Below are positions 24,588-33,313 of a stretch of DNA of 64,000 nucleotides, one piece after another. Source of the stretch: Sphingomonas sp. (GTDB lineage Bacteria > Pseudomonadota > Alphaproteobacteria > Sphingomonadales > Sphingomonadaceae). The notes under the pieces are model-generated. The model did not search any database, was not told the origin of the DNA, and worked only from the letters and a program-made list of their open reading frames with translations. A program made the position numbers and the translations under genes. The first letter of the stretch is position 1; every line of letters starts with the position of its first letter. Location: positions 33,584 to 97,583 of the forward strand of contig NZ_QFOB01000014.1 of the NCBI RefSeq assembly GCF_003248515.1, in the 5' to 3' direction.

Positions 24588-25455
24588 GGCGTGGCTCGGT
24601 GCCGCCGCGCTGACCGTCGTCGCTGCGGCACCACCGCGCGAGACGGCGCCCGGCGAGCCCGCCGATGCCTTGATCGTGGGATCGCCCCAACCCGATGTCG
24701 AAAAGCCCCGGGGCGCCTATGACGTGTATCTTCTTGCCGGGCAGTCGAACATGTCCGGGCGCGGATTTCTCGGCGATACGACCGCCGCCGAGCGCCAGCC
24801 GGATCCCAACGTCCTGCTCTTCGGCAATGACGAACGATGGCGGCTAGCCGTCGACCCGCTCGACTATCAGGCAGGTCAGGTGGATCACGTGTCGCTCGAT
24901 CCCATCGTCGGCGTCGGCCCTGGCCTGTCCTTCGGGCGAGCGATGGCGGCTGCCGCCTCACGGCCGGTCGTGCTCGTACCTTGCGCGAAAGGGGGCAGCG
25001 CGATGGCGGAATGGGACATCGACGGCGGGCGCGAAACCCTGCTGGGTTCGTGCGTGGCGCGGGTTGCGATCGCGGGTGGTCGCGTTGCCGGCCTGCTCTG
25101 GTACCAAGGCGAGGCGGACGGGCGATCGGCAGCGACGGCTGCCGGCTGGGGCGAGGCGTTCGCGCGGATCGTGGCGCGCTTTCGCGAGAAGCTCGGTACG
25201 CCCGGGCTTCCGGTCGTTTTCGTTGGGCTCTCGGACAAGCCCCGGAAGATGCCCCGCGCGGCACTCTTCCCCTACTGGCAGTCGGTGCAGGAACACCAGG
25301 AGGCGACGCATATCGCTTGCGTCGGCATGGTTTCGGCGCGCGGGCTGCCGCACAATGCCGATGATGTCCACCTGTCGGCCGCTGCCCAAGGCCGGCTCGG
25401 ACCGAAGCTGGCTACGGCAATGCTGATGCTCCGGCAGGGCGGATGCGGTCGATGA
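24565..25455 (+). CDS. Exported sialate O-acetylesterase-type (SGNH) esterase
   Basis: 296 residues beginning within iolB in another frame (ATG 24565). The N-terminus (..SKAWLGAAALTVVAAA) is a signal peptide-like hydrophobic stretch, so the enzyme should act in the periplasm. The catalytic blocks of the SASA/CE6-like SGNH family are visible: LLAGQSNMSGRG (Ser nucleophile, about residue 60), CAKGGSAMAEW, LLWYQGEAD and the final NADDVHLS (Asp/His dyad). Such enzymes remove acetyl groups from sugars. Being co-transcribed with inositol genes it probably de-acylates an esterified inositol or inositol glycoside; the substrate is not known. Confidence 0.8.
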   Translation: MPGSSRSKAWLGAAALTVVAAAPPRETAPGEPADALIVGSPQPDVEKPRGAYDVYLLAGQSNMSGRGFLGDTTAAERQPDPNVLLFGNDERWRLAVDPLDYQAGQVDHVSLDPIVGVGPGLSFGRAMAAAASRPVVLVPCAKGGSAMAEWDIDGGRETLLGSCVARVAIAGGRVAGLLWYQGEADGRSAATAAGWGEAFARIVARFREKLGTPGLPVVFVGLSDKPRKMPRAALFPYWQSVQEHQEATHIACVGMVSARGLPHNADDVHLSAAAQGRLGPKLATAMLMLRQGGCGR

Positions 25456-26354
25456 TCATCAAGTGGCTGAAGGCGGCCGGCTTGATCGTCGCTCTGGTCT
25501 GTATCGGCATGGGCGCCAAGAGCTTCGGGCGTGCGCCGGTGGTGCGGGGTGAGACCGCGAGCTTTTCGTGCACGAGCGTCAAGCCGCAGGTCGTCCATAT
25601 CGACGGATCGCAAGCCTATGTCTTCCGCCATGCATCGGGGCGCGACTTGATGCTGCACGTCTTTTCGGGCGCCGCCGCGACGGGGCCGAGCCCTGCGGTC
25701 ATGCTGTTCTTCGGCGGCGGCTGGCGCGCGGGGACGGTCGACGCCTTCGCGTCCCGCGCGCGGGCGCTCGCGGCCCGCGGCTACGTGGTAATTCTTCCGG
25801 ATTATCGCGTCTTCTGTCGTGATCGTACCGGTCCGATGGAGGCGATGAAGGACGCCAGGGCGGCCTATGACTGGCTCATCGCCCATGCGGCAGGGATCGG
25901 GGTCGATCAGCGACGGATCGTGCTCGGTGGAGGATCTGCCGGCGGTCAGCTCGCCTTGATGACGACGATACGTAGGAATGTCGGACATCGCCCTGCGGCG
26001 CTCGTCCTCTACAACCCGGCCATCGATCCGGGCGCGATGCCCGAATTCCTGTCGCTCAGCATGAATGCCTCGCGACCCATATCGCCCGCCCGGCAGCCGC
26101 TCGACCACATGCCGCCTGCGATCATCATGCACGGCGAAGCGGATGAATATGTGCCGATCGCGACCATCCGCGCCTTCTGCGTGCGCTATCGAGCAGCTGG
26201 CGGGCGCTGCGACGTCGAGGCCTATCCGGAACAGAGACACGGCTTCTTCCACAAGACGATTCCCGATGTCCTGATCGGAGGATCGCCTTACGACCTGACA
26301 CTAGCGCGCACCCTTTCGTTTCTCGCGACCATCAAAGGGTTGGAGCCGCGCTGA
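25452..26354 (+). CDS. Exported alpha/beta hydrolase (esterase)
   Basis: 300 residues from the ATG at 25452, which overlaps the preceding stop in ATGA (an ATG at 25443 is also possible). A membrane anchor or signal (KAAGLIVALVCIGMGA) is followed by an alpha/beta hydrolase fold of the acetyl-esterase/BD-FAE type: VMLFFGGGWRAGTVDAFASR (oxyanion region), VLGGGSAGGQLALM (Ser nucleophile in GxSAG), HGEADEYVP (Asp) and QRHGFF (His). It is the last gene of the iol operon and converges on the Tat sulfatase gene. An acyl esterase acting outside the cytoplasm is inferred. Confidence 0.8.
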   Translation: MIIKWLKAAGLIVALVCIGMGAKSFGRAPVVRGETASFSCTSVKPQVVHIDGSQAYVFRHASGRDLMLHVFSGAAATGPSPAVMLFFGGGWRAGTVDAFASRARALAARGYVVILPDYRVFCRDRTGPMEAMKDARAAYDWLIAHAAGIGVDQRRIVLGGGSAGGQLALMTTIRRNVGHRPAALVLYNPAIDPGAMPEFLSLSMNASRPISPARQPLDHMPPAIIMHGEADEYVPIATIRAFCVRYRAAGGRCDVEAYPEQRHGFFHKTIPDVLIGGSPYDLTLARTLSFLATIKGLEPR

Positions 26355-26374
26355 CCCCTGCACCGTCTCAGGGG
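26355..26374. terminator. Short hairpin between convergent esterase and sulfatase genes
   Basis: Arms CCCCTG (26355-26360) and CAGGGG (26369-26374) lie just after the esterase stop in a 33-bp convergent gap. The stem is short and no U-tract follows, so this is only a plausible terminator. Confidence 0.35.
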
Positions 26375-26387
26375 AGCATCTCTTGCA

Positions 26388-27866
26388 TCAGGCGCGGTAG
26401 CTCGCGGCCTTGAGATCAAGGAGCATGGTCGAGGCTGCCGGAGGTAGCGATCCCAGCGGGGACAGTTCCTGCGGATCGGCCTGCGTATCGAAGACGATCG
26501 GCACGCGCGCAAGGATGTCGGGTTCGTAGCGATAGCGCTTCTGGTCGTTGTCGGCGCCGTTGGTGTCGTCGAAACCGATGATCAATTTCGTCTGGCCGTC
26601 CCAGGCCATGCGCCAGCCACCCAGGCCCGAATACAGCACCCGGCGATGGTCGGTTGCCTTGCCCTCGAGCACGGGGCGTAGCGTCCGTCCGTCCATCTTC
26701 ATCGTCGCTGCGCCGGCCAGGTCGAGGACCGTCGCGGCAACATCGATGAGACTGACGAGGGCGTCGCTGCTCTTGGCCGATTTGATGCCCGGGCCGGCCA
26801 TGACGAGCGGGACGCCGACCGAGGCATGGAACGGCACGCTCTTTCCCCATCTTCCGCGATCACCGAGCATCTCGCCGTGATCGCTCGAGACGATCACGAT
26901 CGTGTTGTCCGCCTCGCCGGTGGCAACGAGATGATCCCAAATCACCCCGATCTGGCGATCGATATTCTCGCACATCGCACTGTAGTTCTGGCGGATGGCC
27001 TGATTCTTCGTCGCGTCGAACTCGTTCGTCCCGACCACCGCCGGCATCTTGCGGCCCCGCACGCTCGCTTCCATCGTGCGGGTTATGTCTTCCGGCTCGT
27101 GCGGCCCCTCGAAGTTCACCTGGCAGAACCAGGGGGCGCCGCGATGCCTGTCCAGTAGTTCGAGACACGTCCGGGCGACCCAATTATCGCCATAGGCATC
27201 GTCCGGAAGCGGTGTCGGCCATGTATTTCCGTAGTCGGCTTCGTGGCGTTTCCGATAATCGGCAAGATGCGTTTCCAGCAGGCCTCTCGACTTGAGATAA
27301 AGAAGATAAGGATCGGCCGGCTGACCGTCATTCATCTCCGTGCCTGTCAACTGGTCGATCTTGCCGGGGCTATTGATGCCGTCGGTGAACCCCCAGAGCC
27401 TGGTTCGCCAGCGTCCGTCGGCTCCCCACCACATCGCGGTCTTGGCGAGATCCATCTTCCCGCAGCCGAGGACCTGATAGCCGGCGTCGCGCAACTTCGC
27501 GTAGAAGGTAGGCTGGGTCGCCGGCATATTCATGATGTTGCTGGCGGTGCGCTGGTGGTCATATTCCAGCCCGGCTGCCAGGCAGGCACGAGATGGCGCG
27601 CAGATCGGCGACGCGCAGACCGCCCGATTGAAACGAACGCCCTGGCGGCTCAGCCGGTCGAGGTTCGGCGTTCGGAGCGGCAAGTCCGGCCGACCACTCA
27701 CCCAGTCGTGTCGCCACTGGTCGGGCAGGAACAGGAGAATATTGGGCCGCGCCGGCTTCGGACGGCCCTGCGCGAGGAGTTCCACTGCCCGCGCATACCC
27801 CGGCGTCGCAGCGCCTGCGCCGAGGGTCAACGCCGACGCGAGGAACTGGCGACGGCTGGGGCTCAC
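26388..27866 (-). CDS. Tat-exported Cys-type sulfatase
   Basis: 492 residues from a GTG at 27866 that overlaps the iolG stop (GTGA). The N-terminus SPSRRQFLASALTLGAGAA has a twin-arginine signal, so the folded enzyme goes to the periplasm. Sulfatase hallmarks are ILLFLPDQWRHD (metal Asp), ICAPSRACLAAG with the formylglycine-precursor Cys at residue 89, VIVSSDHGEMLGD (metal Asp/His) and WGKSVPFHASVGVPLV. It hydrolyses sulfate esters after conversion of Cys89 by the FGE encoded at 14.6 kb. Translational coupling to iolG links desulfation directly to inositol oxidation. The exact substrate is unknown; inositol sulfate or a sulfated inositol glycoside is my inference. Confidence 0.9.
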   Translation of the reverse strand: MSPSRRQFLASALTLGAGAATPGYARAVELLAQGRPKPARPNILLFLPDQWRHDWVSGRPDLPLRTPNLDRLSRQGVRFNRAVCASPICAPSRACLAAGLEYDHQRTASNIMNMPATQPTFYAKLRDAGYQVLGCGKMDLAKTAMWWGADGRWRTRLWGFTDGINSPGKIDQLTGTEMNDGQPADPYLLYLKSRGLLETHLADYRKRHEADYGNTWPTPLPDDAYGDNWVARTCLELLDRHRGAPWFCQVNFEGPHEPEDITRTMEASVRGRKMPAVVGTNEFDATKNQAIRQNYSAMCENIDRQIGVIWDHLVATGEADNTIVIVSSDHGEMLGDRGRWGKSVPFHASVGVPLVMAGPGIKSAKSSDALVSLIDVAATVLDLAGAATMKMDGRTLRPVLEGKATDHRRVLYSGLGGWRMAWDGQTKLIIGFDDTNGADNDQKRYRYEPDILARVPIVFDTQADPQELSPLGSLPPAASTMLLDLKAASYRA

Positions 27867-28843
27867 AGGGTCACCGGCGTGCCGCTGGCGAGCGAGGCCG
27901 CAGCGGCCTCGGCGAGCGCGAGTGCTGCGACGCCGTCCGCGTAAGTCGCCTGCGGCTCGGCCCTGCCGGCGAGGATGTCCGCGAAATGCGCCATCTCGGC
28001 ACGATAGGCGGCCGCATAGCGATCGAGGAAGAAATTCTGGAAACGATCCGCTGCGGCGCCCGCCTCGCCCCAGACCTGCACGCTGCTTTCCAAGATATTG
28101 TCGGCACGGATCATTCCGGCCCCGCCATAAGCCTCGATCCGCTGGTCGTATCCGAAGCCGGAACGCCGGCTGTTGGCGATGACGCACAATTTTCCCGACG
28201 GTGTTTTCAGCAGGGTGCGCGCCGTGTCGATGTCGCCTGCTTCACCGATCGCAGGATCGACGAGGCAACTTCCCCACGCGAACACTTCGCTCGGTTCTTC
28301 GTCCAGCAGCCAGCGGGCGATGTCGAAATCGTGGATCGCCATGTCCTTGAACAGGCCGCCCGACACCTTGATGTAGCTGACCGGTGGCGGCCCGGGATCG
28401 TTGCTAGTGATCTGGAGCGATTCCAGCGGGCCGGCCACGCCGTCATCCAGCCGGTCCTTCAAAGCGCGAAAGTTGGGGTCGAAGCGACGGTTGAAGCCGA
28501 CGAAGACCCGTGCGCCCGCCAGTTCGGACGCCGCGGCAGCCGCCCGGCCGTGATCCATGTCGATCGGCTTCTCGCAGAATACGGCCTTGCCGGCACGGGC
28601 GGCACGCAGCGTATATTCGAGGTGCGTATCGGTCGAACTCGCCACGATGACACCGGAGATGCTTGCGTCCGCCAGGACCTCTTCCAGGGAAGAGACGGTT
28701 GCACCGGTCTCTGCGGCGACCGCTTCGGCATTGGGAGCGTGGGGATCGACGATCCGTGCCAGTTCGAGCGCCGGATGGGCGATCGCATTCGCGCCGTGGA
28801 TTTTTCCGATGCGACCTGCACCGAGCAGCGCGACCTTCGCCAT
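27863..28843 (-). CDS. iolG: Inositol 2-dehydrogenase (IolG)
   Basis: 326 residues, a Gfo/Idh/MocA oxidoreductase. The N-terminal Rossmann fold starts VALLGAGRIGKIHGANAIAHP; AVFCEKPIDMD holds the conserved EKP Lys; SGGLFKDMAIHDFDIARWLL carries the D-x3-H catalytic pair typical of myo-inositol dehydrogenases. It oxidises myo-inositol to 2-keto-myo-inositol with NAD, feeding IolE. The gene has its own IolR-like operator 22 bp upstream and is followed by the overlapping sulfatase gene, so these two form a separate unit of the regulon. Confidence 0.9.
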   Translation of the reverse strand: MAKVALLGAGRIGKIHGANAIAHPALELARIVDPHAPNAEAVAAETGATVSSLEEVLADASISGVIVASSTDTHLEYTLRAARAGKAVFCEKPIDMDHGRAAAAASELAGARVFVGFNRRFDPNFRALKDRLDDGVAGPLESLQITSNDPGPPPVSYIKVSGGLFKDMAIHDFDIARWLLDEEPSEVFAWGSCLVDPAIGEAGDIDTARTLLKTPSGKLCVIANSRRSGFGYDQRIEAYGGAGMIRADNILESSVQVWGEAGAAADRFQNFFLDRYAAAYRAEMAHFADILAGRAEPQATYADGVAALALAEAAAASLASGTPVTL

Positions 28844-28864
28844 ATCCTCTCCCTTCCTTGTGAT

Positions 28865-28878
28865 AGAATGATTATTCT
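28865..28878. promoter_or_regulatory. IolR-like operator before iolG (AGAA-N6-TTCT)
   Basis: AGAA at 28865-28868 and TTCT at 28875-28878 in an AT-rich 55-bp gap between the HtrA-like gene and iolG. A further partial element (GGAAAATAGAAA) follows at 28887. Confidence 0.6.
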
Positions 28879-28898
28879 CTACATATGGAAAATAGAAA

Positions 28899-29981
28899 TC
28901 AAGAACCCAATTTTGTAGATCTGCGGGGCATTCGGGGTGCCAGGGTCACGGTGAGGCGAGACCTTTCCCGGCCGCGCGAGACGGCCATCTCTATCGGATC
29001 GTTGCCACCGAGCGTCCGCGCCAGCTCGGACGAACTTGAAATGGGCGTGTTGGCGGCGGACAGGATCACGTCTCCGACTCTCAGACCTGCTGCGTGTGCG
29101 ATCGAGTCGTTCGCGACGGCCACAACCACGGCGCCCCGCCCGCGATCTACGCCGAGCCGGGCAGCCAGAACCGGCGACAGGTCCTCGGCCATGAGGCCGA
29201 AGGCGTTCGTGGCCGCATTGCCGCCACGCATCAGGCGACCGACGACGATGTTGACGAGATCGGCAGGCAGGAAGCGATCCTGCCGCCCGCCTTGTTCGAT
29301 GGCCGGCAGCGCGAGGGCCGTGATACGGCCATCCGGGGACAGGAAAGGGGTGCCGGCGGGCACGGGCTCCCCCGTGCCGTGGACGCGCAGGTAATAACTC
29401 TGCCCATTGCCGTCGGTGGCGAAATCGCTCGCGACGATCGCGGGCTCAACGATGCAACCGGTGCTGTTTGGCGAAGAGAGCGTGTAGCCCCAGGAACCCG
29501 GTGAAGCGATGTCGGATTCGGCGACCGCCAGGACCGGGAGGCCTTCGCCGTCCAGCTTCAGGAGCGAAATGCCCGTCAGCGGATCCCGCGCTGCCACGCG
29601 GCCCTTGAGTTTTCGGCCATCCAGCCAAGCCTCGAAAGAGACCTCGGCGGGGACGGGGTATGTCGTCACGACCTGGCCATCGGCACTGACGACGACGCCC
29701 TGCGGCGCCGGACCCTCGAGACCGCGGAACCGCAGCGACACGATTGCGGGGCAAGCCGAGGCGGCGTTGTCGGAAAGCTGTTCGAGCGGGGTGAGCCGTT
29801 TCACGGCTTCGCGGATCGGCATGGTCACCCGCTGCTCGACCGTCCGGACCGGCCGCGATAATCTCGCACCTGCCATCACCCCGGCCAGGATGAGCAGGCC
29901 GATCCCCAAACCCTGGATGAGTCGTCTCCGCCAGGGTCGATGCTGCGTGCCGAGCAAATCCGGTCGGTCCGGCTCAGTCAC
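28899..29981 (-). CDS. Membrane-anchored HtrA-like PDZ protein lacking the catalytic triad
   Basis: 360 residues from a GTG at 29981, overlapping the ClC gene by 8 bp. A membrane anchor (LIQGLGIGLLILAGVMAGA) precedes a chymotrypsin-fold region (about 80-260) and a PDZ domain (GRGAVVVAVANDSIAHAAGLRVGDVILSAA). The HtrA triad is absent: the TNNHV His site reads VTTYPVPAE, the DxxTDLA Asp site reads RDPLTGISLLK, and the GNSGGP Ser site reads VPAGTPFLSP. The fold and PDZ groove are kept, so it should be a periplasmic binding or chaperone-like pseudoprotease rather than a protease. The overlap suggests it works with the ClC transporter. Confidence 0.75.
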   Translation of the reverse strand: MTEPDRPDLLGTQHRPWRRRLIQGLGIGLLILAGVMAGARLSRPVRTVEQRVTMPIREAVKRLTPLEQLSDNAASACPAIVSLRFRGLEGPAPQGVVVSADGQVVTTYPVPAEVSFEAWLDGRKLKGRVAARDPLTGISLLKLDGEGLPVLAVAESDIASPGSWGYTLSSPNSTGCIVEPAIVASDFATDGNGQSYYLRVHGTGEPVPAGTPFLSPDGRITALALPAIEQGGRQDRFLPADLVNIVVGRLMRGGNAATNAFGLMAEDLSPVLAARLGVDRGRGAVVVAVANDSIAHAAGLRVGDVILSAANTPISSSSELARTLGGNDPIEMAVSRGRERSRLTVTLAPRMPRRSTKLGS

Positions 29982-31725
29982 CGAACAGATCTTTCTGCGC
30001 TTTCTCGATCTCGTCCGTATACCGTCGCCGGACATACTTCTCGCTCACGATACCGAGCAGATCGCCCTTGCCATCGATGACGGCGAGTTCGTCGGCCTCC
30101 TCGGCTTCGAACAGGCGCATGATCGCCGAGACGTCCTGTTCGGGAGCGAGCGCGGTGTCCTGCAATCGTGCGATGCACGATACGTTATCGTCTTCCTCGC
30201 GGTCTGCGGCGAAGGCGGCGCTCACGCGGACGATACCGGCGTAGGCGCCCGCCTCATCGACCGCCACGACGATGCGCGTCGAGCCGAGCGGGAAGCGTCT
30301 TCGGAATTCCGCGAGGTTCGCCGTGTCTTCGATGGTGGGTGTGTCGCGGCGCATCATCTTGCCGGCTGTCAGGTTTCGCACCCAGCCCACATCGCGTGCG
30401 CTACGGATCGTCTCGCCGCGCGTGTGCAAGCGCCAGGTCGAGAAGGAAAAGCCGAACGTCTCGCGCACCAGCGTGCTCGCGCAGAGCGACGCAGTGATCG
30501 CGACGCTGGTCAGCGCGAAGTCGTGCGTGGCCTCGAGGACCAGCATCGACATCGTCAGCGGCCCACCGACGACCGCCACCGCGAGTGCGGCCATGCCGAT
30601 CAAGGCCGCGTCACTAGCGTTGACCGGTGACGCGCCGGGAATCGCCTCGACGAGGAAGGCAAAGCATTGGCCCGTGATCGAACCAAGGAACAGCGAGGCG
30701 AAGAACAGTCCGCCGCGGAAGCCGAAGCCCAGCGAGACAACGGAAGCGAGGATCTTCAGGACGAAAATGGTCGCGAGGAAACCGATGCTGACCTTCGTGG
30801 TAAGGTCGAGATGCAGTGCACCATGTCCGGCCGAAAGAACCTGTGGTGTCATCAGCGCTATCGGAACGAGCAGCAACGCGCCCGTGAACGGTCGGGCGAC
30901 GTCGGGGATCGGTGAGCGGCGTACCAGGCTCTCCACGAGCGTCACGGCCTGCATGATCACGATGCCGACGATGGCGCAGACGAGCCCCAGGGCCGCGAAG
31001 AGAAAATAATCCGACGAGACGATGGGGTCGGCCGTCGGCAACACGATCAGGTAGGCGGGAAGGCCGAGCGCGCGCGCTGTCACGGCCGCGGCCAGCGCTG
31101 CCGTCGCGACCGGTGCGATCGCGGCCGGCGTATAGGCGCCGATGACGATCTCGAAGGCATAGAAGGCGCCCGTGAGGGGCGCCCCGAACGCGGCCCCGAC
31201 GCCTGCGCCGGCGCAGGCACCGACGAGGATCCGCAAGTCGTTGCGCCGCAGCCGCAGCCACTGTCCAACGACCGAAGCGAGGCCGCCGGCGAGTTGCGCG
31301 TAGGCAGCTTCCAGGCCGACGGACGCGCCGACGCCGTTCGATATGATGGTCTGTGCCGAGACAGCGAAGCTGTCTCGCGACGGAATGACACCGCCGTGTA
31401 GGGCGTTGGCCTCGACGACGTCGATCGGAGCACGGCGGCGGCGACGCGCGAGGTAGATCAGCAAACCCAGGATCGCGCCTCCGAGGGGTAATGCGACCAG
31501 ACGCCCCGGATCGATCTCGCTCTGCGCGCTCAACCGATCTCCCCCGCCCAGGCCGTAGAGGATGCGTTGCATCCGGTGAGCCAGGGCGCCCTGGGCCAAG
31601 GTCAACAGCCCGGCGATGCTGCCGAGCCCCAGCGCCAGCGCGATCAGAGCCGCCTCGCTCGCGCGAAGCTGACGGCGAAGGCCCGCCAGCAGCCGGGCGA
31701 GGGCCGATGAGTGCAACGCCGCCAC
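29974..31725 (-). CDS. ClC-family anion channel/transporter with C-terminal CBS region
   Basis: 583 residues. About 11 hydrophobic segments (1-430) form a ClC core: NGVGASVGLEAAYAQ corresponds to the GxEGP loop with the gating Glu kept, and SLGFGFRGGLFFASLFLGS corresponds to the GxFxP loop. The usual GSGIP, GKEGP and GxFxP signatures are altered (GLEAA, GLFFAS), so anion selectivity may differ from chloride. A cytoplasmic CBS-pair region follows (VRNLTAGKMMRRDTPTIEDT..; AIMRLFEAEEADELAVIDGKGDLLGIV). The gene starts 48 bp after the sulfatase stop and overlaps the HtrA-like gene, so an MFS-sulfatase-ClC-PDZ operon is likely. Transport of sulfate or another anion released by the pathway is a guess. 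Confidence 0.82.
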   Translation of the reverse strand: MAALHSSALARLLAGLRRQLRASEAALIALALGLGSIAGLLTLAQGALAHRMQRILYGLGGGDRLSAQSEIDPGRLVALPLGGAILGLLIYLARRRRRAPIDVVEANALHGGVIPSRDSFAVSAQTIISNGVGASVGLEAAYAQLAGGLASVVGQWLRLRRNDLRILVGACAGAGVGAAFGAPLTGAFYAFEIVIGAYTPAAIAPVATAALAAAVTARALGLPAYLIVLPTADPIVSSDYFLFAALGLVCAIVGIVIMQAVTLVESLVRRSPIPDVARPFTGALLLVPIALMTPQVLSAGHGALHLDLTTKVSIGFLATIFVLKILASVVSLGFGFRGGLFFASLFLGSITGQCFAFLVEAIPGASPVNASDAALIGMAALAVAVVGGPLTMSMLVLEATHDFALTSVAITASLCASTLVRETFGFSFSTWRLHTRGETIRSARDVGWVRNLTAGKMMRRDTPTIEDTANLAEFRRRFPLGSTRIVVAVDEAGAYAGIVRVSAAFAADREEDDNVSCIARLQDTALAPEQDVSAIMRLFEAEEADELAVIDGKGDLLGIVSEKYVRRRYTDEIEKAQKDLFGD

Positions 31726-31773
31726 GTCAGCGATCGGCTGGGCTGCGATCCTTCTCGACGGCGGCTGCGGCCA

Positions 31774-33264
31774 TCAGCTCTTGTCCAACTGCAGGCGTTC
31801 GAAGGCTTCCGGTGGCGCCTCGTTGGCGCTCATGAGGTCGGTCATGGCAGCGATGAGACGCTCTTCGACAGCAACGTCGCGGATCGGCTTTTCCTGACCC
31901 GGGTCGACGGCCAGATCGTAAAGCCGGGTATCCTTCTCGAGCAGGGCGCCTGGCCCATAGTTGAAATACATCGGCGAACGTTCGATCACCGGGATCTTCA
32001 ACAGCGGCGTCTCCTTGCTCCACCCGAATGGAGGCTGGAGGGTCGCCGTCGAAAGTTCCTCGGCCGTGAACCGCCGGTTCATATGGTTCGGCATGAGAGT
32101 ATATTGGAAGATCTTCTGGTCCGGAATGTTCTCTGGGAACCGGTGATAGGTATAACGTCCATCCGTTACGTTTACGGCGCCCCCGAAATATCCAAAGATT
32201 GCGGCTTGACGGGCATCCGGACCGAGGAGGGGCTTGCCTTCCATCTCGGAGGGCGTCGCGACACCGAACAGATCGAGGAACGTCGGCGCGACGTCCATCG
32301 TCTGCGTGAGCTTCGCGACACGACGTGGCCCGGGGTCGCGCGGGTCGTGCACGAACAGTGGAATATGGACGATTTCCTCGTACATGTTCATCCGGTTCTT
32401 GGCCCAGAAGTCGTGCTCGCCGAGCAAGAAGCCGTGATCGGTCGTCACGACCAGCGCAGTGTCCTTCCACATGTCGTGCGCGTCGAAATAGTCGAGGAGT
32501 TCGCCGAGCAGGAAATCGCAGAGCGAGACGGTCGCATAATAATTAGCGCGCAGTTCGTCTGCCTCGGCCGGGAGTTCGTCGACCTTCCCGTAGCGCGGCC
32601 AATCGAGGATCGGACCGTTGTACCCGGTCTGGAAAGGCCGCTTGAAGCGCTCCGGAGCATAAAACGGCTCGTGCGGATCGAAGGTCTCGATCTGAAGGAG
32701 CCAGTTGTCCGCGTCGCGGTTGGCGTCGAGAAATTCGTAGCCGTGCTTGAAGCACTGCACCGAAGGAAAATCGGCCTCGTCGCGAATGAACTCGCGGTTG
32801 ATCATGTAATGCTTGTATTTGCCTTCCTCGGAATATTGGGAGGCATGGAAAAGTTCCTTGAAGCGCTCCCACGGCGGTTGGACCATCGCCTTCCAGGCAT
32901 CGGCTTCCTGGCCGCGGACGAACTCGTAGCTCCCGTAGCGGTTGTGATAGGTGGCGCCACCATCCTCCCAATAATGATAATGGTCGGTGACGAGGTGCGT
33001 GTAGACGCCGTTCTGCTTGAGGATCTCGGGAAAGCTGTTGTCGAACGGTTCCAAAGGCCCCCAACTGCGATGCAGGAAGGACAGGCGGCCGGTCTGCATG
33101 TCGCGCCTTGCGGGCATGCAGGGCAACGAGCCGACGTAGTGCTTGTCGAATACTTGCGCGCGTGCGGCCAGCCGGTCGAAGTTGGGCGTGGGAAATCGGG
33201 TTCCGCCGTAGCACCCGAGCAGGTGCCGGTTCAGGGAGTCGAACAGGACGAATACGGTCTTCAT
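31774..33264 (-). CDS. Cytosolic Cys-type sulfatase / phosphonate monoester hydrolase-like
   Basis: 496 residues from the ATG at 33264 with a GGAAAGG box; no signal peptide, so it is cytoplasmic. Alkaline-phosphatase-superfamily sulfatase motifs are VFVLFDSLNRH (metal Asp), LPCMPARRDMQTG (formylglycine-precursor Cys at residue 49, matching CxPxR..TG) and VVTTDHGFLLGEHDFW. The CxPAR version and the absence of a leader recall phosphonate monoester hydrolases and cytosolic choline/alkyl-type sulfatases. It lies 49 bp after the MFS gene, suggesting that a still-sulfated compound is imported and desulfated inside the cell. Confidence 0.85.
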   Translation of the reverse strand: MKTVFVLFDSLNRHLLGCYGGTRFPTPNFDRLAARAQVFDKHYVGSLPCMPARRDMQTGRLSFLHRSWGPLEPFDNSFPEILKQNGVYTHLVTDHYHYWEDGGATYHNRYGSYEFVRGQEADAWKAMVQPPWERFKELFHASQYSEEGKYKHYMINREFIRDEADFPSVQCFKHGYEFLDANRDADNWLLQIETFDPHEPFYAPERFKRPFQTGYNGPILDWPRYGKVDELPAEADELRANYYATVSLCDFLLGELLDYFDAHDMWKDTALVVTTDHGFLLGEHDFWAKNRMNMYEEIVHIPLFVHDPRDPGPRRVAKLTQTMDVAPTFLDLFGVATPSEMEGKPLLGPDARQAAIFGYFGGAVNVTDGRYTYHRFPENIPDQKIFQYTLMPNHMNRRFTAEELSTATLQPPFGWSKETPLLKIPVIERSPMYFNYGPGALLEKDTRLYDLAVDPGQEKPIRDVAVEERLIAAMTDLMSANEAPPEAFERLQLDKS

Positions 33265-33313
33265 GGAGCGCCTTTCCAAGTCCTTCGCGTGTGGCGGCTA
33301 GGGAAGCCGGAAG

